Below, piece after piece: positions 18,044-27,517 of a stretch of DNA of 64,000 nucleotides. The stretch lies in the NCBI RefSeq assembly GCF_029581395.1, contig NZ_CP121113.1, positions 1,050,001 to 1,114,000 of the forward strand, in the 5' to 3' direction. The DNA is from Roseinatronobacter sp. S2 (GTDB lineage Bacteria > Pseudomonadota > Alphaproteobacteria > Rhodobacterales > Rhodobacteraceae). The notes under the pieces were generated by a model. It worked only from the letters and a program-made list of their open reading frames with translations. It ran no database searches and was not told the DNA's origin. Numbering within the stretch: the stretch's first letter is position 1; each line of letters begins with the position of its first letter. The position numbers were made by a program, and so were the translations under genes.

Positions 18044-19398
18044 TCCGTTTCGCCCTTGCCCTACCGCTTGTTCTTGGCCTGTCATTTTGCGAGGGCGACC
18101 AGTCCCCGGTGGCCACAGATCAGACCAGCCCAAATGGCACATCCTACCGCCTGATCCAGATGCCGGGCAATGATTACGCTGCAATTCTGGCCGCTTGGCC
18201 CAATGACTGGGCGTGGCAAGCAGGGCGGAACCCAACTACGCCCTATATTGGGGCCGAACTGATCCTGGCGGGCGGTGCGACAGGATATCCAGCAGGCGAA
18301 GTGGTTGAGCGCTTTGCCGATATGGATGCTGAAGGGGTTCTGGCGGTGAGTGCTGACCACCTGTATGGCCGGATCGTTAGCAAAAAGCAGGATCTTTCTG
18401 AAGCAATCACCATTGCCAATGCACATCTGACGCAACCCAGCTTCGACGACGAGTGGTTTGAGCGCATCCGGACGAGTTTCACACAAAGCATGGCTGAGGC
18501 GCAATCACAGACCATGCACCAAGGGTTTGAGGCATTGCGTTGGGCCGTCTTGGGTGAACAGCCTGTGCGGAAAATGCTGTCGCTGGATGATTCTGCCCAA
18601 TTTGCTGCGCTGTCGTTGGATGATCTGCGCGCATGGCACAGCGCCACGGTCACGGAGCAGCCCGAAGCAGTGGTGATCACAGGCGACGTGACGCCTGAAC
18701 AGGCGGGTGCTGCCCTTGACCAGCTTTTTGCAGGCCTGCCAGCAGACAACGCTGATACGCACGAAGTCACGCTGGATTACCGGCCACGCCAGATATTGCT
18801 GCACCTGCCCGATGCGACCGATGCACACCTCACCTTCATCGCGCCCCTGCCAGCCACCCGCAACGGCGGCGATCTTGAGGATCAGATCCTTGTCAATGCT
18901 CTGGGCGGCGATGAAGACAGCGTGTTGTTCGCAACTGTACGCGACGGGCTTCGCGCCAGCTACAGCTTTGATGCCGGGGTCGCCAATTATACGCGCGAAA
19001 ACCGTTTTCTGTTAATGGCCGGCACGCTGGAAGCCGATAAGCTAAATGACGCCGTGGATTTGGTACGGGATGCCTATACTGGGTTCCGCTCCACTGGCCC
19101 CGATGGTGACATTAATGACCGCAAAGAGCCGTGGCGTGCAGCTTTTGAGGAAAACCGCAATTATGTGGTCGATCAGGGCCGAATGGAGCTTGAGACCACA
19201 CTCGACGGGTTCGCCACAGGCCATTCGCTAACCACACTCGACATGCTCGACGCTCTGACTGCCACCGACTTGCGCAACCGCCTGCGCGATCACTGGCCAG
19301 ATGCGCAGGATTTCGTGATAATGGCTGTCTCGCCTGATGCAGATGCCCTTCCAGGGGCATGCGTGATCACACAGCCCGAAGAAGCGAAGGACTGTTGA
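18040..19398 (+). CDS. M16 protease-like protein lacking the zinc motif (partner subunit)
   Basis: A 452-residue M16-fold protein. The N-terminus MIRFALALPLVLGLSFC looks like a signal peptide, possibly with an atypical lipobox Cys at 17. At the place of HxxEH it reads GAELILAGGATGYPAGEV, so it cannot bind catalytic zinc. The conserved C-terminal M16 elements remain, for example LNDAVDLVRDAYTGF and LRDHWPDAQDFVIMAV. This is the usual inactive partner that completes the M16 chamber. The start overlaps the catalytic subunit's stop by 4 bases. Confidence 0.87.
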   Translation: MIRFALALPLVLGLSFCEGDQSPVATDQTSPNGTSYRLIQMPGNDYAAILAAWPNDWAWQAGRNPTTPYIGAELILAGGATGYPAGEVVERFADMDAEGVLAVSADHLYGRIVSKKQDLSEAITIANAHLTQPSFDDEWFERIRTSFTQSMAEAQSQTMHQGFEALRWAVLGEQPVRKMLSLDDSAQFAALSLDDLRAWHSATVTEQPEAVVITGDVTPEQAGAALDQLFAGLPADNADTHEVTLDYRPRQILLHLPDATDAHLTFIAPLPATRNGGDLEDQILVNALGGDEDSVLFATVRDGLRASYSFDAGVANYTRENRFLLMAGTLEADKLNDAVDLVRDAYTGFRSTGPDGDINDRKEPWRAAFEENRNYVVDQGRMELETTLDGFATGHSLTTLDMLDALTATDLRNRLRDHWPDAQDFVIMAVSPDADALPGACVITQPEEAKDC

Positions 19399-19960
19399 CT
19401 CAGACTACCCTCAGGAAGTCTTCAATGAGACGGCTTCACAAGCGTTTTTTCGATCTGTTCCTCGAAGGCGCCAAAAAAGCCACGACGGGTAAGACGGTTT
19501 GCAACGATGCTGCCGGCAATATGCTGCGCGAGGCCTGAATGGCCGCTTCGACGCTCCCAGGTCGTTTGCCCAACTGTCAGCAAAGGGCCGGGCGTGTCGC
19601 GCACGACGACGATGACCCGCGACTTTGCAAATTCAGCTAGCTGCCACAAGTCGCCGGTCCCTCTGTCGTGCGGCGTTCGCCAAAGCGGTCACTCGGGCAA
19701 GGGGCAGCGACGGACTGTTGCCAGCCTCATTGCGGACGGTCACGCAGGGTGCGGCATCTGCAGGGTCATAGACAGACAGGGCGGTAAGCCGTCTGTGAGT
19801 TTGCCGCATGGCAACCGCATCATCTTGGAAAAGCCGTCATTCGCGCCATGCTGCGGCTCCGGTGTTCGCACGATCCCGCTCAAGCATATTCCTGCATATT
19901 GCCCAGCAGAATGCCGGTCATCGAAAGATCAGCAACATCCCGGTCAATCGCGTCCACCCT
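19399..19960. other. Region without a supported gene
   Basis: Short frames exist on both strands, but none has a recognisable domain or convincing ribosome site. The stretch 19726-19760 shares an imperfect repeat (CATTGC.GACGGTCA.GCAG) with 23584-23610, so this looks like degraded intergenic DNA. Confidence 0.5.
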
Positions 19961-21332
19961 AACAGGGCGCTGAAATAGTCCCTGAGCCGGAAGGCTGTCC
20001 CTTCATCAGGGCTGGGTCGGGGGATTGCGATGTCTGTCGGCGCGTTCGACATACGCGCCAGGTGCGGTTCTTCCGCGTCACACAGCCAGCAACCGGGGCA
20101 GTCTTGCGAGGTTGTTGGCGGCCATTGTCAGGATGAACCGCGACCGGACGCGATCGACGCCGCGATACATGGTCTGTGCCATGCCGCCGACGGTTTTCGC
20201 CCAGCCGAACGCCTCTTCAATTTTCTTTCGGTGCTTCTGGGACAGGGCGTAACCGGCATGTCGGGTGGTTCGGCCATCGATTGCTGAATATCTCGTTTTC
20301 TGGGCGATATGGGGCGTGACGCAGGCTTTGCGCAGGTCGGCAACGAACCCACCCGCGTCATACCCCTTGTCGGCCCCCAGCGTCATCTGCCGGGTCGATC
20401 CAGGGGAATGGCGATGAACCATGTCCAGGGCGGCCGTACGTTCGGCATGGCCGTCAGCCTGGGTCAGGTCGCCTTGCACGATCAGCCCACTCCGGTTCTC
20501 CATCAGCGCATGCCCGATGAAGCAAAGCATCGCCCCGGTGCCCGGGGACTTCTTGTAAAGGCGCGCGTCCGGGTCGGTGGTCGAGGCGTGGGTGGCATTG
20601 GACCGTTTCTCGCCCTTGAAATCGACTTCGGCATTGCGGTGGGGTTTGGTGGTGCGGGGCATCGGGTCGGTCTCGGTTGGGGGTCTCGGAAGGCGCGGGC
20701 TCAAGCGTGGCATCTGGGGCGAGTGGATCGCATGGCCCGTCATCGTCAGGCGGGGTGGTCTCTGCCTTCGGCTGGAAGCTCTTCATCGACGCCCAAGCCT
20801 TCACCAGCGTGCCATCGACCGAGAAGTGGTCGTCCGACAGAAGCGGCGCGACCTCGCGATGGGCCAGAATCGCCGCCATCACCTTGCGCGACATCTGCGT
20901 GCTCAGCAGCCGGTCGCGGTTCTTCGTGAAGACGGTCGGGACCCAGACGGGATCATCGATACCCAGCCCGACAAACCAGCGGAACATCAGGTTGTAATTC
21001 ATCTGCTCCATCAACTGACGCTCGGATCGGACCGAGAACAGGAGTTGCAGCAGGCTGGCCCGGATCAGCCGTTCCGGCGGGATCGAAGGGCGGCCGAAAT
21101 CGGTGTAAAGCGCCTCGAACTCGGCATCGAGACTGGCGAGCGCGTCATTCACCACCTGACGGATCTTGCGCAAAGGGTGCCGCACCGGAATGCGCTCCTC
21201 CAGATCAACATAGCTGAACAGCGACCCGCTCGTCCCGTCCGTCCCGCGCATCGTCACCCCCGCCGTTACAGTGCAAAGAGTGAATCATGTTCTCAAACCG
21301 CTGTCGAGACAGGACTATTTCAGCGGCCTGTT
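19961..21332 (-). mobile_element. IS5-superfamily-type insertion sequence
   Basis: About 1.37 kb bounded by inverted repeats: AACAGGGCGCTGAAATAGTC at the left, and at the right the complement of GACTATTTCAGCGGCCTGTT. It encodes one transposase in two frames. The right end interrupts a dinB-like gene. The bases outside the two ends (CTAA left, TTAG right) are not direct repeats, so the exact boundary and any target duplication are uncertain. Confidence 0.85.
20078..21257 (-). pseudogene. IS5-type DDE transposase split by a frameshift
   Basis: The N-terminal part (from 21257, MTMRGTDGTSGSLFSYVDLE) contains the helical domain and SDDHFSVDGTLVKAWAS with the first catalytic Asp. The C-terminal part in another frame contains GADKGYDAGGF (second Asp) and KKIEEAFGWAKT with the catalytic Glu. 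The frames cross near 20680 in a CCCCC run (SETPNRDRP in one frame, PPTETDPMPR in the other). A single-base shift there restores one protein of about 390 residues. Programmed frameshifting occurs in some IS5 relatives, so it may be functional, a pseudogene or a sequencing error. Confidence 0.85.
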
Positions 21333-21510
21333 AGTCGTTCTAACATCAAGGCATCAGCCCAGTAAATGTGGTTCAGAGTAGCCGCAATCGATTGACAGAA
21401 CGCACCTCGATCCTTCCAACGACTGAATTTGTGAGTCCATCGGCAGCGTTTACCAAAGAGATGTTCTGCCATGTATTGTAGCGGGCCATGAGTCGGCAGT
21501 ATTCGGATGA
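21333..21510 (-). pseudogene. DinB-family protein, N-terminal remnant
   Basis: Reading the minus strand gives MISSEYCRLMARYNTWQNIS and LVNAADGLT, then after a frameshift RWKDRGAFCQSIAATLNHIY and WADALMLERL, which matches the start of DinB/YfiT-type four-helix proteins (MARYNxWQN, GTLNHxLWAD). The IS5-type element cuts it directly after LERL. The remainder is not found on the far side of the IS. 21511-21962 holds no gene I can support. Confidence 0.7.
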
Positions 21511-21962
21511 GATCATTTTCTCAGCTTCCAATAGTTCTTGATGTGAGTTGCTTTTAGGACGCTTACTCGGAAGCGTTGTCTGTGGCGCTATTCCGCGCCG
21601 GAATGTCCGGCACTAACACCCTGATCAGGATGCTAGCATGACCAGCCGACCATGGTAAAATCAGTCATTTTATGGGTTGCGTCAAGCGTCAGATACAACC
21701 TCTTTGTCCCGCATCGCCGTTATTAAACATCATGAAATGCTGCGCTATGGATGAATGGCCGGTCTCGTGAAGTTGTACCGCAGCGCTCGACCATGAAGCC
21801 AATGGCCGGTGAGGGCCGGGTGTGTCGCTGTCCCCTCGAAGCAGAACGTGGCCATGCTGCGCCGCCACAAGGCTGAAACGAGCCCAAACTGGACAAGCCG
21901 AGGCTTGTGGTCAAGCTGTGGGTTTGCTCTACTGATTTGAAACCAGAGATTGGAATAATGCC

Positions 21963-22577
21963 TTGGAACCGTTGACCGTCGCAATCTTCGCAGGTGCCCT
22001 GTTGCTTAACGCGGGGACGCCGGGACCCAGCATTGCGGCCTTGGTTTCCCGTGTGATCACCAGCGGATGGCGAGATGTAATTCCCTTTGTCGCCGCCATG
22101 TGGATCGGCGAAGTGATTTGGCTGTCCATGGCAATCGCTGGGTTGACCGCACTGGCCCAAACTTTCCAGTTCGGTTTTCATGTCCTGAAGTGGCTCGGCA
22201 TTGCTTATCTTTGCTGGCTAGCGTTCAAGATGTGGCGGCAACCAGTGATTGAAAGTCCTGACGAATTGCCCCGGCGTTCATCTTGTTTGTCGATGTTTGG
22301 CGCCGGGATGGCTCTTACGTTAGGCAACCCCAAAATCATGGTATTCTACATTGCGCTTCTCCCCTCGCTGATTGAACTTTCGACGGCTGGCTTTCAGGAA
22401 TGGGCGATGCTCGCTAGCGTTACGTTGATCACACTGGCGGCGATTGATCTGATGTGGGTATTCCTTGCTCACAAGGCACGTCTCTTGTTGCGGACCCCGC
22501 GTGCAACACGCATTGCCAACCGGATCGGAGCGGTTGCCCTTGGCGGAGCGGCAGTCACTGTAGCAACCCGGAACTGA
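21963..22577 (+). CDS. LysE/RhtB-family amino-acid exporter
   Basis: A 204-residue inner-membrane exporter. Helices include PLTVAIFAGALLLNAGTPGP with the family's N-terminal GTPGPS motif, VIPFVAAMWIGEVIWLSMAI, FHVLKWLGIAYLCWLAFKMW, and FGAGMALTLGNPKIMVFYIA with the GNPK motif of LysE translocators. The TTG at 21963 is the only start that includes the first helix, and the ribosome site is weak. The substrate cannot be told. It lies alone between IS debris and a recombinase gene. Confidence 0.85.
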   Translation: MEPLTVAIFAGALLLNAGTPGPSIAALVSRVITSGWRDVIPFVAAMWIGEVIWLSMAIAGLTALAQTFQFGFHVLKWLGIAYLCWLAFKMWRQPVIESPDELPRRSSCLSMFGAGMALTLGNPKIMVFYIALLPSLIELSTAGFQEWAMLASVTLITLAAIDLMWVFLAHKARLLLRTPRATRIANRIGAVALGGAAVTVATRN

Positions 22578-22862
22578 GGCACTTTTGCCATTGTCCGGTT
22601 TGTCCGCGCTGCTGCCACCCACCCTGCGAAAATGCTGCAACACCCACGAACGACTGGTCTTGTGAAGCGGCATCGGTTCTACCGGTGAACGGCGGCTCTG
22701 GGCCAACAGGTTGAAGCGCCCGCAAACAGATTCGCCTTACTTCAGGATGCATGAATGTCGCTGATGGGCTCCAACCTGCCTTGCGGCGCTGCAGTGTGCT
22801 ATTATCCCTGACCAGCGCGGTGTCGGTGTTGTGGTGGTGAGAGGCGGATTGGAAGATCCGTC

Positions 22863-23495
22863 GTGACTTCTATCAACCTTTCTGCCATTCGGGCGCGCCG
22901 CTCTGCATGGAACAAGGGCCGACTCGTGGGGCAAAAGCGTCCCCTTCTGCCAAAGCATGTCTGGGCGATTCGGGTGCGCCTTGAACTTGCGGAACGCCAT
23001 CGTGACCTAGCGCTGTTCAATATGGCAATCGACAGCAAGTTAAGGGGCTGCGACCTCGTTCGCCTGCGCGTCCCTGATATCTACGCTGCTGGCCAGGTGA
23101 AGGAGCGGGCCGCGATAACCCAAAGCAAGACCTCTCAGTCTGTTCGTTTTGAGATCACGGCCGGGACGCGGGCATCGCTGAAAGCGTGGATTGAGTCGCC
23201 GCAGATGTTGGGATCAGAGCACCTGTGGCCCGGGCGTTTGCACGACAGAGCACACATTTCAACGAGGCAATATGCCCGGCTGGTGCGGGAGTGGGTGACG
23301 TCCATTGGGCTTGAGCCAAGTACTTATGGCACACATTCCATGCGGCGCACCAAGGTTGCGCAGATCTATCGTAAGACTGGCAACTTGCGCGCGGTTCAGC
23401 TCTTGCTCGGTCACACCAAGATGGACAGCACGGTTCGGTATCTCGGTGTGGATCTTGAGGATGCGCTGACAATCTCGGAAGGGGTGGAAATCTGA
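22863..23495 (+). CDS. Short tyrosine recombinase (catalytic domain only)
   Basis: A 210-residue recombinase with all catalytic positions: R61 (SKLRGCDLVRLR), K89 (TQSKTSQSVRF), H158 and R161 (GTHSMRRTK), H184 (LLLGHTKMDSTVRYLG) and Y193. The N-terminal core-binding domain of normal integrases is missing. Such short forms are widespread in alphaproteobacteria, and the frame is intact. No attachment site, tRNA or partner excisionase is adjacent, so what it recombines is unknown. Upstream, 22578-22862 holds no gene I recognise. Confidence 0.88.
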   Translation: MTSINLSAIRARRSAWNKGRLVGQKRPLLPKHVWAIRVRLELAERHRDLALFNMAIDSKLRGCDLVRLRVPDIYAAGQVKERAAITQSKTSQSVRFEITAGTRASLKAWIESPQMLGSEHLWPGRLHDRAHISTRQYARLVREWVTSIGLEPSTYGTHSMRRTKVAQIYRKTGNLRAVQLLLGHTKMDSTVRYLGVDLEDALTISEGVEI

Positions 23496-23961
23496 AGTCG
23501 AGGGGGCAACCTTCCGGCCGCCCCCTCAAACGTTGCAAGACTGTTAGCTGCCGCTGAAATAATGCACCAGCATGCGCCCGCTCCAGCTTCATTGCAGACG
23601 GTCAGGCAGCAAGTGTCGGGTGATCGACGTGCAGAGGGCGGTTTCCGGACATGCGCGGCAGGCGCAGATACAGTGTTAGGCATCGCCGAAGCTGTCATTT
23701 AGGTATAACTCAGGATAAGGCAGGCCTCTGGGGCGCGGAACGCGTCAATGCTGCGAAGAATGCTCGGGAAGCACCCTCCTTGTGCAACCATCCCTGACAT
23801 CCAGCCCGGCCCCCTGCCGTGACGCGCAACAGATGTGGCATGGCCCGCTATCAGCGGCCTGCAGGGTGACTGCGTATTTGAGCGGGTGAGCCGCGGGGCG
23901 ACCTTGCTGCCGGTATTTGCTGTGGTTCGGAAGATCGCCGGAGCGACCGCCCCCGCTTCAG
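23496..23961. other. Gene-free stretch
   Basis: No supported gene. 23584-23610 is the second copy of an imperfect repeat also seen at 19726-19760. Confidence 0.5.
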
Positions 23962-24588
23962 TCAGGAGACAGGATCGCAGATAGGCAGGATGCTCGCGGT
24001 CCGGATTGCGGCGGCGATCCGGGAGGTCGTTTCGTCAAGGCCGAACTGGAGGCCGTCATTGATCGCGGCCATGCTGATCTCCTCGTCCACCAGCCGTATG
24101 GCGGCTGCGGTGGCGGCTGCGCAGAGCCGGACTTCGAAATCATCCTGGCTCCGTCCGGCCCGGTCGGCGACGATCCCGATAAGTTGCACCTCCGCCGCGT
24201 GACATGCCATCAGCCAGGATGACCGCAACGCGGGTTCGCGGTGCAGGATCGCCAGAATGCGGACGGCGAGCATGCCATCGCGGACAACATCCGCGTCGGA
24301 GGCGAATTCAACCACCGCTTTCGGCAGGTAGGTTTCAATACTTTCAGTTTTTGGCCATTTGCGCAGCAAGGCCGCGAAACTCAGCTCGCCGAACATCAGC
24401 ACGGGTTCGATGCAGGCCTCTTTGGAGCGGAAGTAGCGCCAGACAGTGCGCTTCGATATCCCTGCCGCAGCGGCGATATCATCCCCGCTGGTCGCGTCGA
24501 AGCCATTTTTCAGGAACAACCGCGCTGCATGGCGCGACACGTCAAGACGCGCCATGTCTCGTCTTGAGCCGCCGGTCACCTTGTTCAT
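23962..24588 (-). CDS. TetR-family transcriptional regulator
   Basis: About 208 residues from the ATG at 24588 (a TTG at 24624 is possible). The N-terminal HTH reads ARLFLKNGFDATSGDDIAAA, then AGISKRTVWRYFRSKEA, a textbook TetR DNA-binding domain. The C-terminal ligand domain is helical and unassigned. There is no divergent target gene next to it; the nearest is a secreted protein at 24877, transcribed in the same direction. Confidence 0.9.
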   Translation of the reverse strand: MNKVTGGSRRDMARLDVSRHAARLFLKNGFDATSGDDIAAAAGISKRTVWRYFRSKEACIEPVLMFGELSFAALLRKWPKTESIETYLPKAVVEFASDADVVRDGMLAVRILAILHREPALRSSWLMACHAAEVQLIGIVADRAGRSQDDFEVRLCAAATAAAIRLVDEEISMAAINDGLQFGLDETTSRIAAAIRTASILPICDPVS

Positions 24589-24876
24589 GTCCAGGTCCGT
24601 TCCCTTGCCGCGTGTGATTGTCAACCAAAGTCAATGCACATCGGAACGTCGCTGACGAATGACAATCTGCTATTTTAGCTTGGCACATAGAAGCATATAA
24701 TTCACCAGAATATTGGCCTGGCGGTGAACTGGCGTGACGCCTTCAGCGCGGAAGGACATGCCCTATTGAAAACGAATATCCAAGTCAGGCGCGGCCGCGC
24801 CCGATTGGGCGCGACCATCTTGTCCCTACCGGCTTATTGCAGTGTTCCGCAGGTAGGTCCGGTTTGTGATCACAGG

Positions 24877-25254
24877 TCAGCAGTTGTCTGATACGTGGAC
24901 CGATGTCACTTCAAGAACCATGTCATTGTCCGATCCAAACGAGGCAGAGCCGGTCACAATGTCGCCTGCATTGAGGCTACCGGAGATCAGCACCTCATCG
25001 ACTGTATCCAGACCGAAACGTTCGCCAGAGGTGGTTTGTGCAAAGAGGCAAGTCTCTGCCAGATCAACGGCGCTGTCAGACGTGTTGGTGAGGGAAAGGT
25101 CGAATGTCTTGGTGTAAGCGACAACATCGCCCATAGTCATCGATCCGGTTGAGCGGTCGACAGCCAGAACGGCTAACTGGTCGTTGGACATCGCGATCGT
25201 CGGAAGTGCCAGAAGCACAGCCGCCATGATGCCGGGAATGGCGTAATTTGTCAT
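24877..25254 (-). CDS. Small secreted protein of unknown function
   Basis: A 125-residue protein from the ATG at 25254, which has AAAGGA ahead of it. Residues 1-22 form a signal peptide (MTNYAIPGIMAAVLLALPTI, then AMS). The mature part is acidic and beta-rich with two Cys, one at CLFAQTTSGERF and one at the C-terminal SDNC. The pattern somewhat recalls the IrmA/DUF4354 fibronectin-like family, but this is weak. It would act in the periplasm or outside the cell. Confidence 0.7.
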   Translation of the reverse strand: MTNYAIPGIMAAVLLALPTIAMSNDQLAVLAVDRSTGSMTMGDVVAYTKTFDLSLTNTSDSAVDLAETCLFAQTTSGERFGLDTVDEVLISGSLNAGDIVTGSASFGSDNDMVLEVTSVHVSDNC

Positions 25255-25479
25255 GTATTTTCCTTTTTGGGCGCAGATTGCGCGCATAGATTTTCAGAAT
25301 TGAGGCCGCCACCAAAGGACAGCGAACACTCAGCCACAAACATTTTTTGTCACTAAGTGACACGTCCTTCAACCCTCGGCTTCTGGCCCCGGCATGTTTC
25401 CGCCGTCTTTTGAGGTGCGGATTGCCGATACTCGTGCGCCATTACTCACAATCGGATTTCCGGGGCGGCCAGGTATCGC

Positions 25480-26365
25480 TTAGCGGCTTGTCACGACATC
25501 CATGACAGCCTGCGAAAGCTCGATCACCGCGCCATTCCGCGCTTCAAAATCTGCATCGGCATCCGACAGGAACACCGAGATGAAGTAGGGTGCCTGTTCC
25601 GGTGGCGTCACCATGGCGATGATGTTGCGGTTGAAGTTGCCGCTGCCGGACCGGTCGGCGATCAGCCAGTCTGCCGGTGTGCTGGCCCGGATCAGGGGAC
25701 CGGTAACTCCGCCATGGCGCATCCAGTCGGTCAGCTGCGCGCGGGACTGCGGTGTCAGCACATCGTCGGTCAACATCGTTTCCAGCGTTGCCGCCATCGC
25801 CGCAGGTGTCGTCGTGTCGCGCGGATCGCCAGGTGCGAATGTGTTCAGCTCCGGCTCGCGCCGGTCCAGGCGACTGATCGGGTCACCGATATCGCGCAGA
25901 AAGCTGGTCACGGCTTCTGGCCCTCCGATGTGGTCGATCAGCAGGTTTGTCGCTGTGTTATCGCTCATGTCGAGAGAGGCGAAACACAGATCGTCGATTG
26001 TCATCATGCCGCCGACCATGGTTTCCGTCACCGGCGCATAGGAAAGGATGTCCTGCGCCGTGATCTCGACAGGCGCGTTCAGATCAAGCATGCCGTCATC
26101 TGCCAGGTGCAGAACAGCACCACAGAGCATCGGCTTGAACGTGCTGGTCATCAGAAACCGTTCATCAGCACGGTGGCTGATCGACCAGTCCGAACCGCTG
26201 TCGCGCAGATACAATCCGACGCGGGCACCAAGCCTTTGTTCGATCTCTGCGATTGTTCTCAAGCAGCCGCTGCTCTGGCTCCTCGGCAAGAGCAGCGGAG
26301 GTGTTCAGCAGACCAAGGACAAGCCCGGCAGCCATCAGCGGGCGTAAAGTAGAAAAATGGAACAT
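25480..26365 (-). pseudogene. bla: Class A beta-lactamase, frameshifted after the signal peptide
   Basis: The catalytic frame (25480-26289) holds the class A motifs in order: STFK (S70-x-x-K), SDN (S130), REPELN (E166) and DRSGSG at the KTG position, with Arg for Lys as in some class A enzymes. The signal peptide MFHFSTLRPLMAAGLVLGLL (from 26365) is in another frame and runs on through NTSAALAEEPEQRLL. The two frames meet near 26255-26265 (LLENN against CLRTIAEIEQ), so one base has been gained or lost. As it stands no exported enzyme would be made. It is divergent from a broken AmpR-like gene, the usual bla-ampR layout. Confidence 0.82.
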
Positions 26366-26552
26366 CTATTCATCCTTTGGGGGGGCGGACATGCCATATC
26401 TGCTTCACCCCGGTCACTCGGGATGACTGCAGACTTATGACCGATCCGGCGTCAACATGGAACGACATCACCTGATGTCATGACGCGCTGCATAAAGATG
26501 CGCTTTACCGACCTCAAACGACAAAGCATCAGGTACTGCATTAGCTGGAGTA

Positions 26553-27276
26553 ATGACCCTGGATCGACCGGATCTGCCTCTGAACGGATTGCGCGTGTTT
26601 GAAGTGGCCCTGCGGCAGGGCAGTTTCACCCGGGCCGCCATCGAATTACGGGTCACGCAAGCAGCGGTCAGCCATCAGATCGCAAGGCTGGAGGACCGGC
26701 TGGGTGTGACGCTGTTCTTGCGCACCTCCGGCGGGCTGGTGCCGACCGATGAAGGGCGGGCGCTATATCCGGTTGTGGAATACGGCTTTGACACTATCGC
26801 CCGCGCGCTTGACCGGATTACCGGGCAGCGCCAAGTCAGAAATCCTGAAAGTCGGCGTTGTCACCACCTTTGCGGTCGGCTGGCTTTTGCCGCACCTTGC
26901 CGCGTTTCAACGCAGCCATCCGGCAATCGATCTTCGGATATCGACGAACAACAACCGCGTGGTAATTCTGCGGCGTAGCTATCGTGACGACGAATGGCCG
27001 CGCTGGTTTGCGGGGGGCGAGGGGGCCTGCCCACCATTGACGGGGCCGATCTTCGAGTCATCCGTCGCAATCGCTAATATCGCGGTGGATGGTGGCGGCG
27101 TGGCGCTGCTACCTGTGGCGATGTTTACCCGCCACATAGATGAGCGACGGCTGGTGCAACCCTTTGCCGCGCGCGTCGCGGCGGGAAGCTATTACCTGAC
27201 CTAGCCCGCAGATCGGCCCGCCACACCGGAAATGGCGGATTTTGCGGGCTGGCTTCGCGCAGAGATATGCGAATAG
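26553..27276 (+). pseudogene. LysR-family regulator (AmpR/GcvA-like), multiply broken
   Basis: The N-terminal HTH is intact (LPLNGLRVFEVALRQGSFTR, AAIELRVTQAAVSHQIARLE). Three lesions follow. A frameshift near 26830 moves to the frame SAKSEILKVGVVTTFAVGWL. About 80 residues of the effector domain are missing between STNNNRV and RRSYRDDEWPRWF. An in-frame TAG at 27202-27204 precedes PADRPATPEMADFAGWLRAE. In the AmpR/GcvA family these parts form one protein of about 300 residues. It lies divergently beside the broken beta-lactamase, so the pair probably formed an inducible resistance unit that has decayed. Confidence 0.8.
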
Positions 27277-27423
27277 AATGCGTTCTTCATATTGATGTCG
27301 GTTACGATCGTGGCGGGCTGGCCTTAGAGTCAGTTCTTGTGCATTGCCACGTGAAGCCGGTCCAATCAGTGAGGAAGGCATCATCTGATATCGTGCGTGA
27401 CGCGACCAGATGGCGTATGTAAA

Positions 27424-27445
27424 GGCGGCGCTCAAGAGCGCCGCC
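27424..27445 (-). terminator. Strong hairpin downstream of aztD
   Basis: GGCGGCGCT / AGCGCCGCC form a 9-bp stem with a 4-base loop, followed on the minus strand by TTTACATA. It lies about 70 bases after the aztD stop and could also stop transcription from the left. Confidence 0.7.
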
Positions 27446-27517
27446 TGATATATTTCACAGTTACGAAGTTCTTATGCCGTGCCACTGCCGGTTTGAACGC
27501 GTGTCGACCGTGATGCG

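Noticed and set aside
19422..19649. 75-codon minus-strand frame
   Set aside because: No domain recognised; shares its region with a competing plus-strand frame and no ribosome site.
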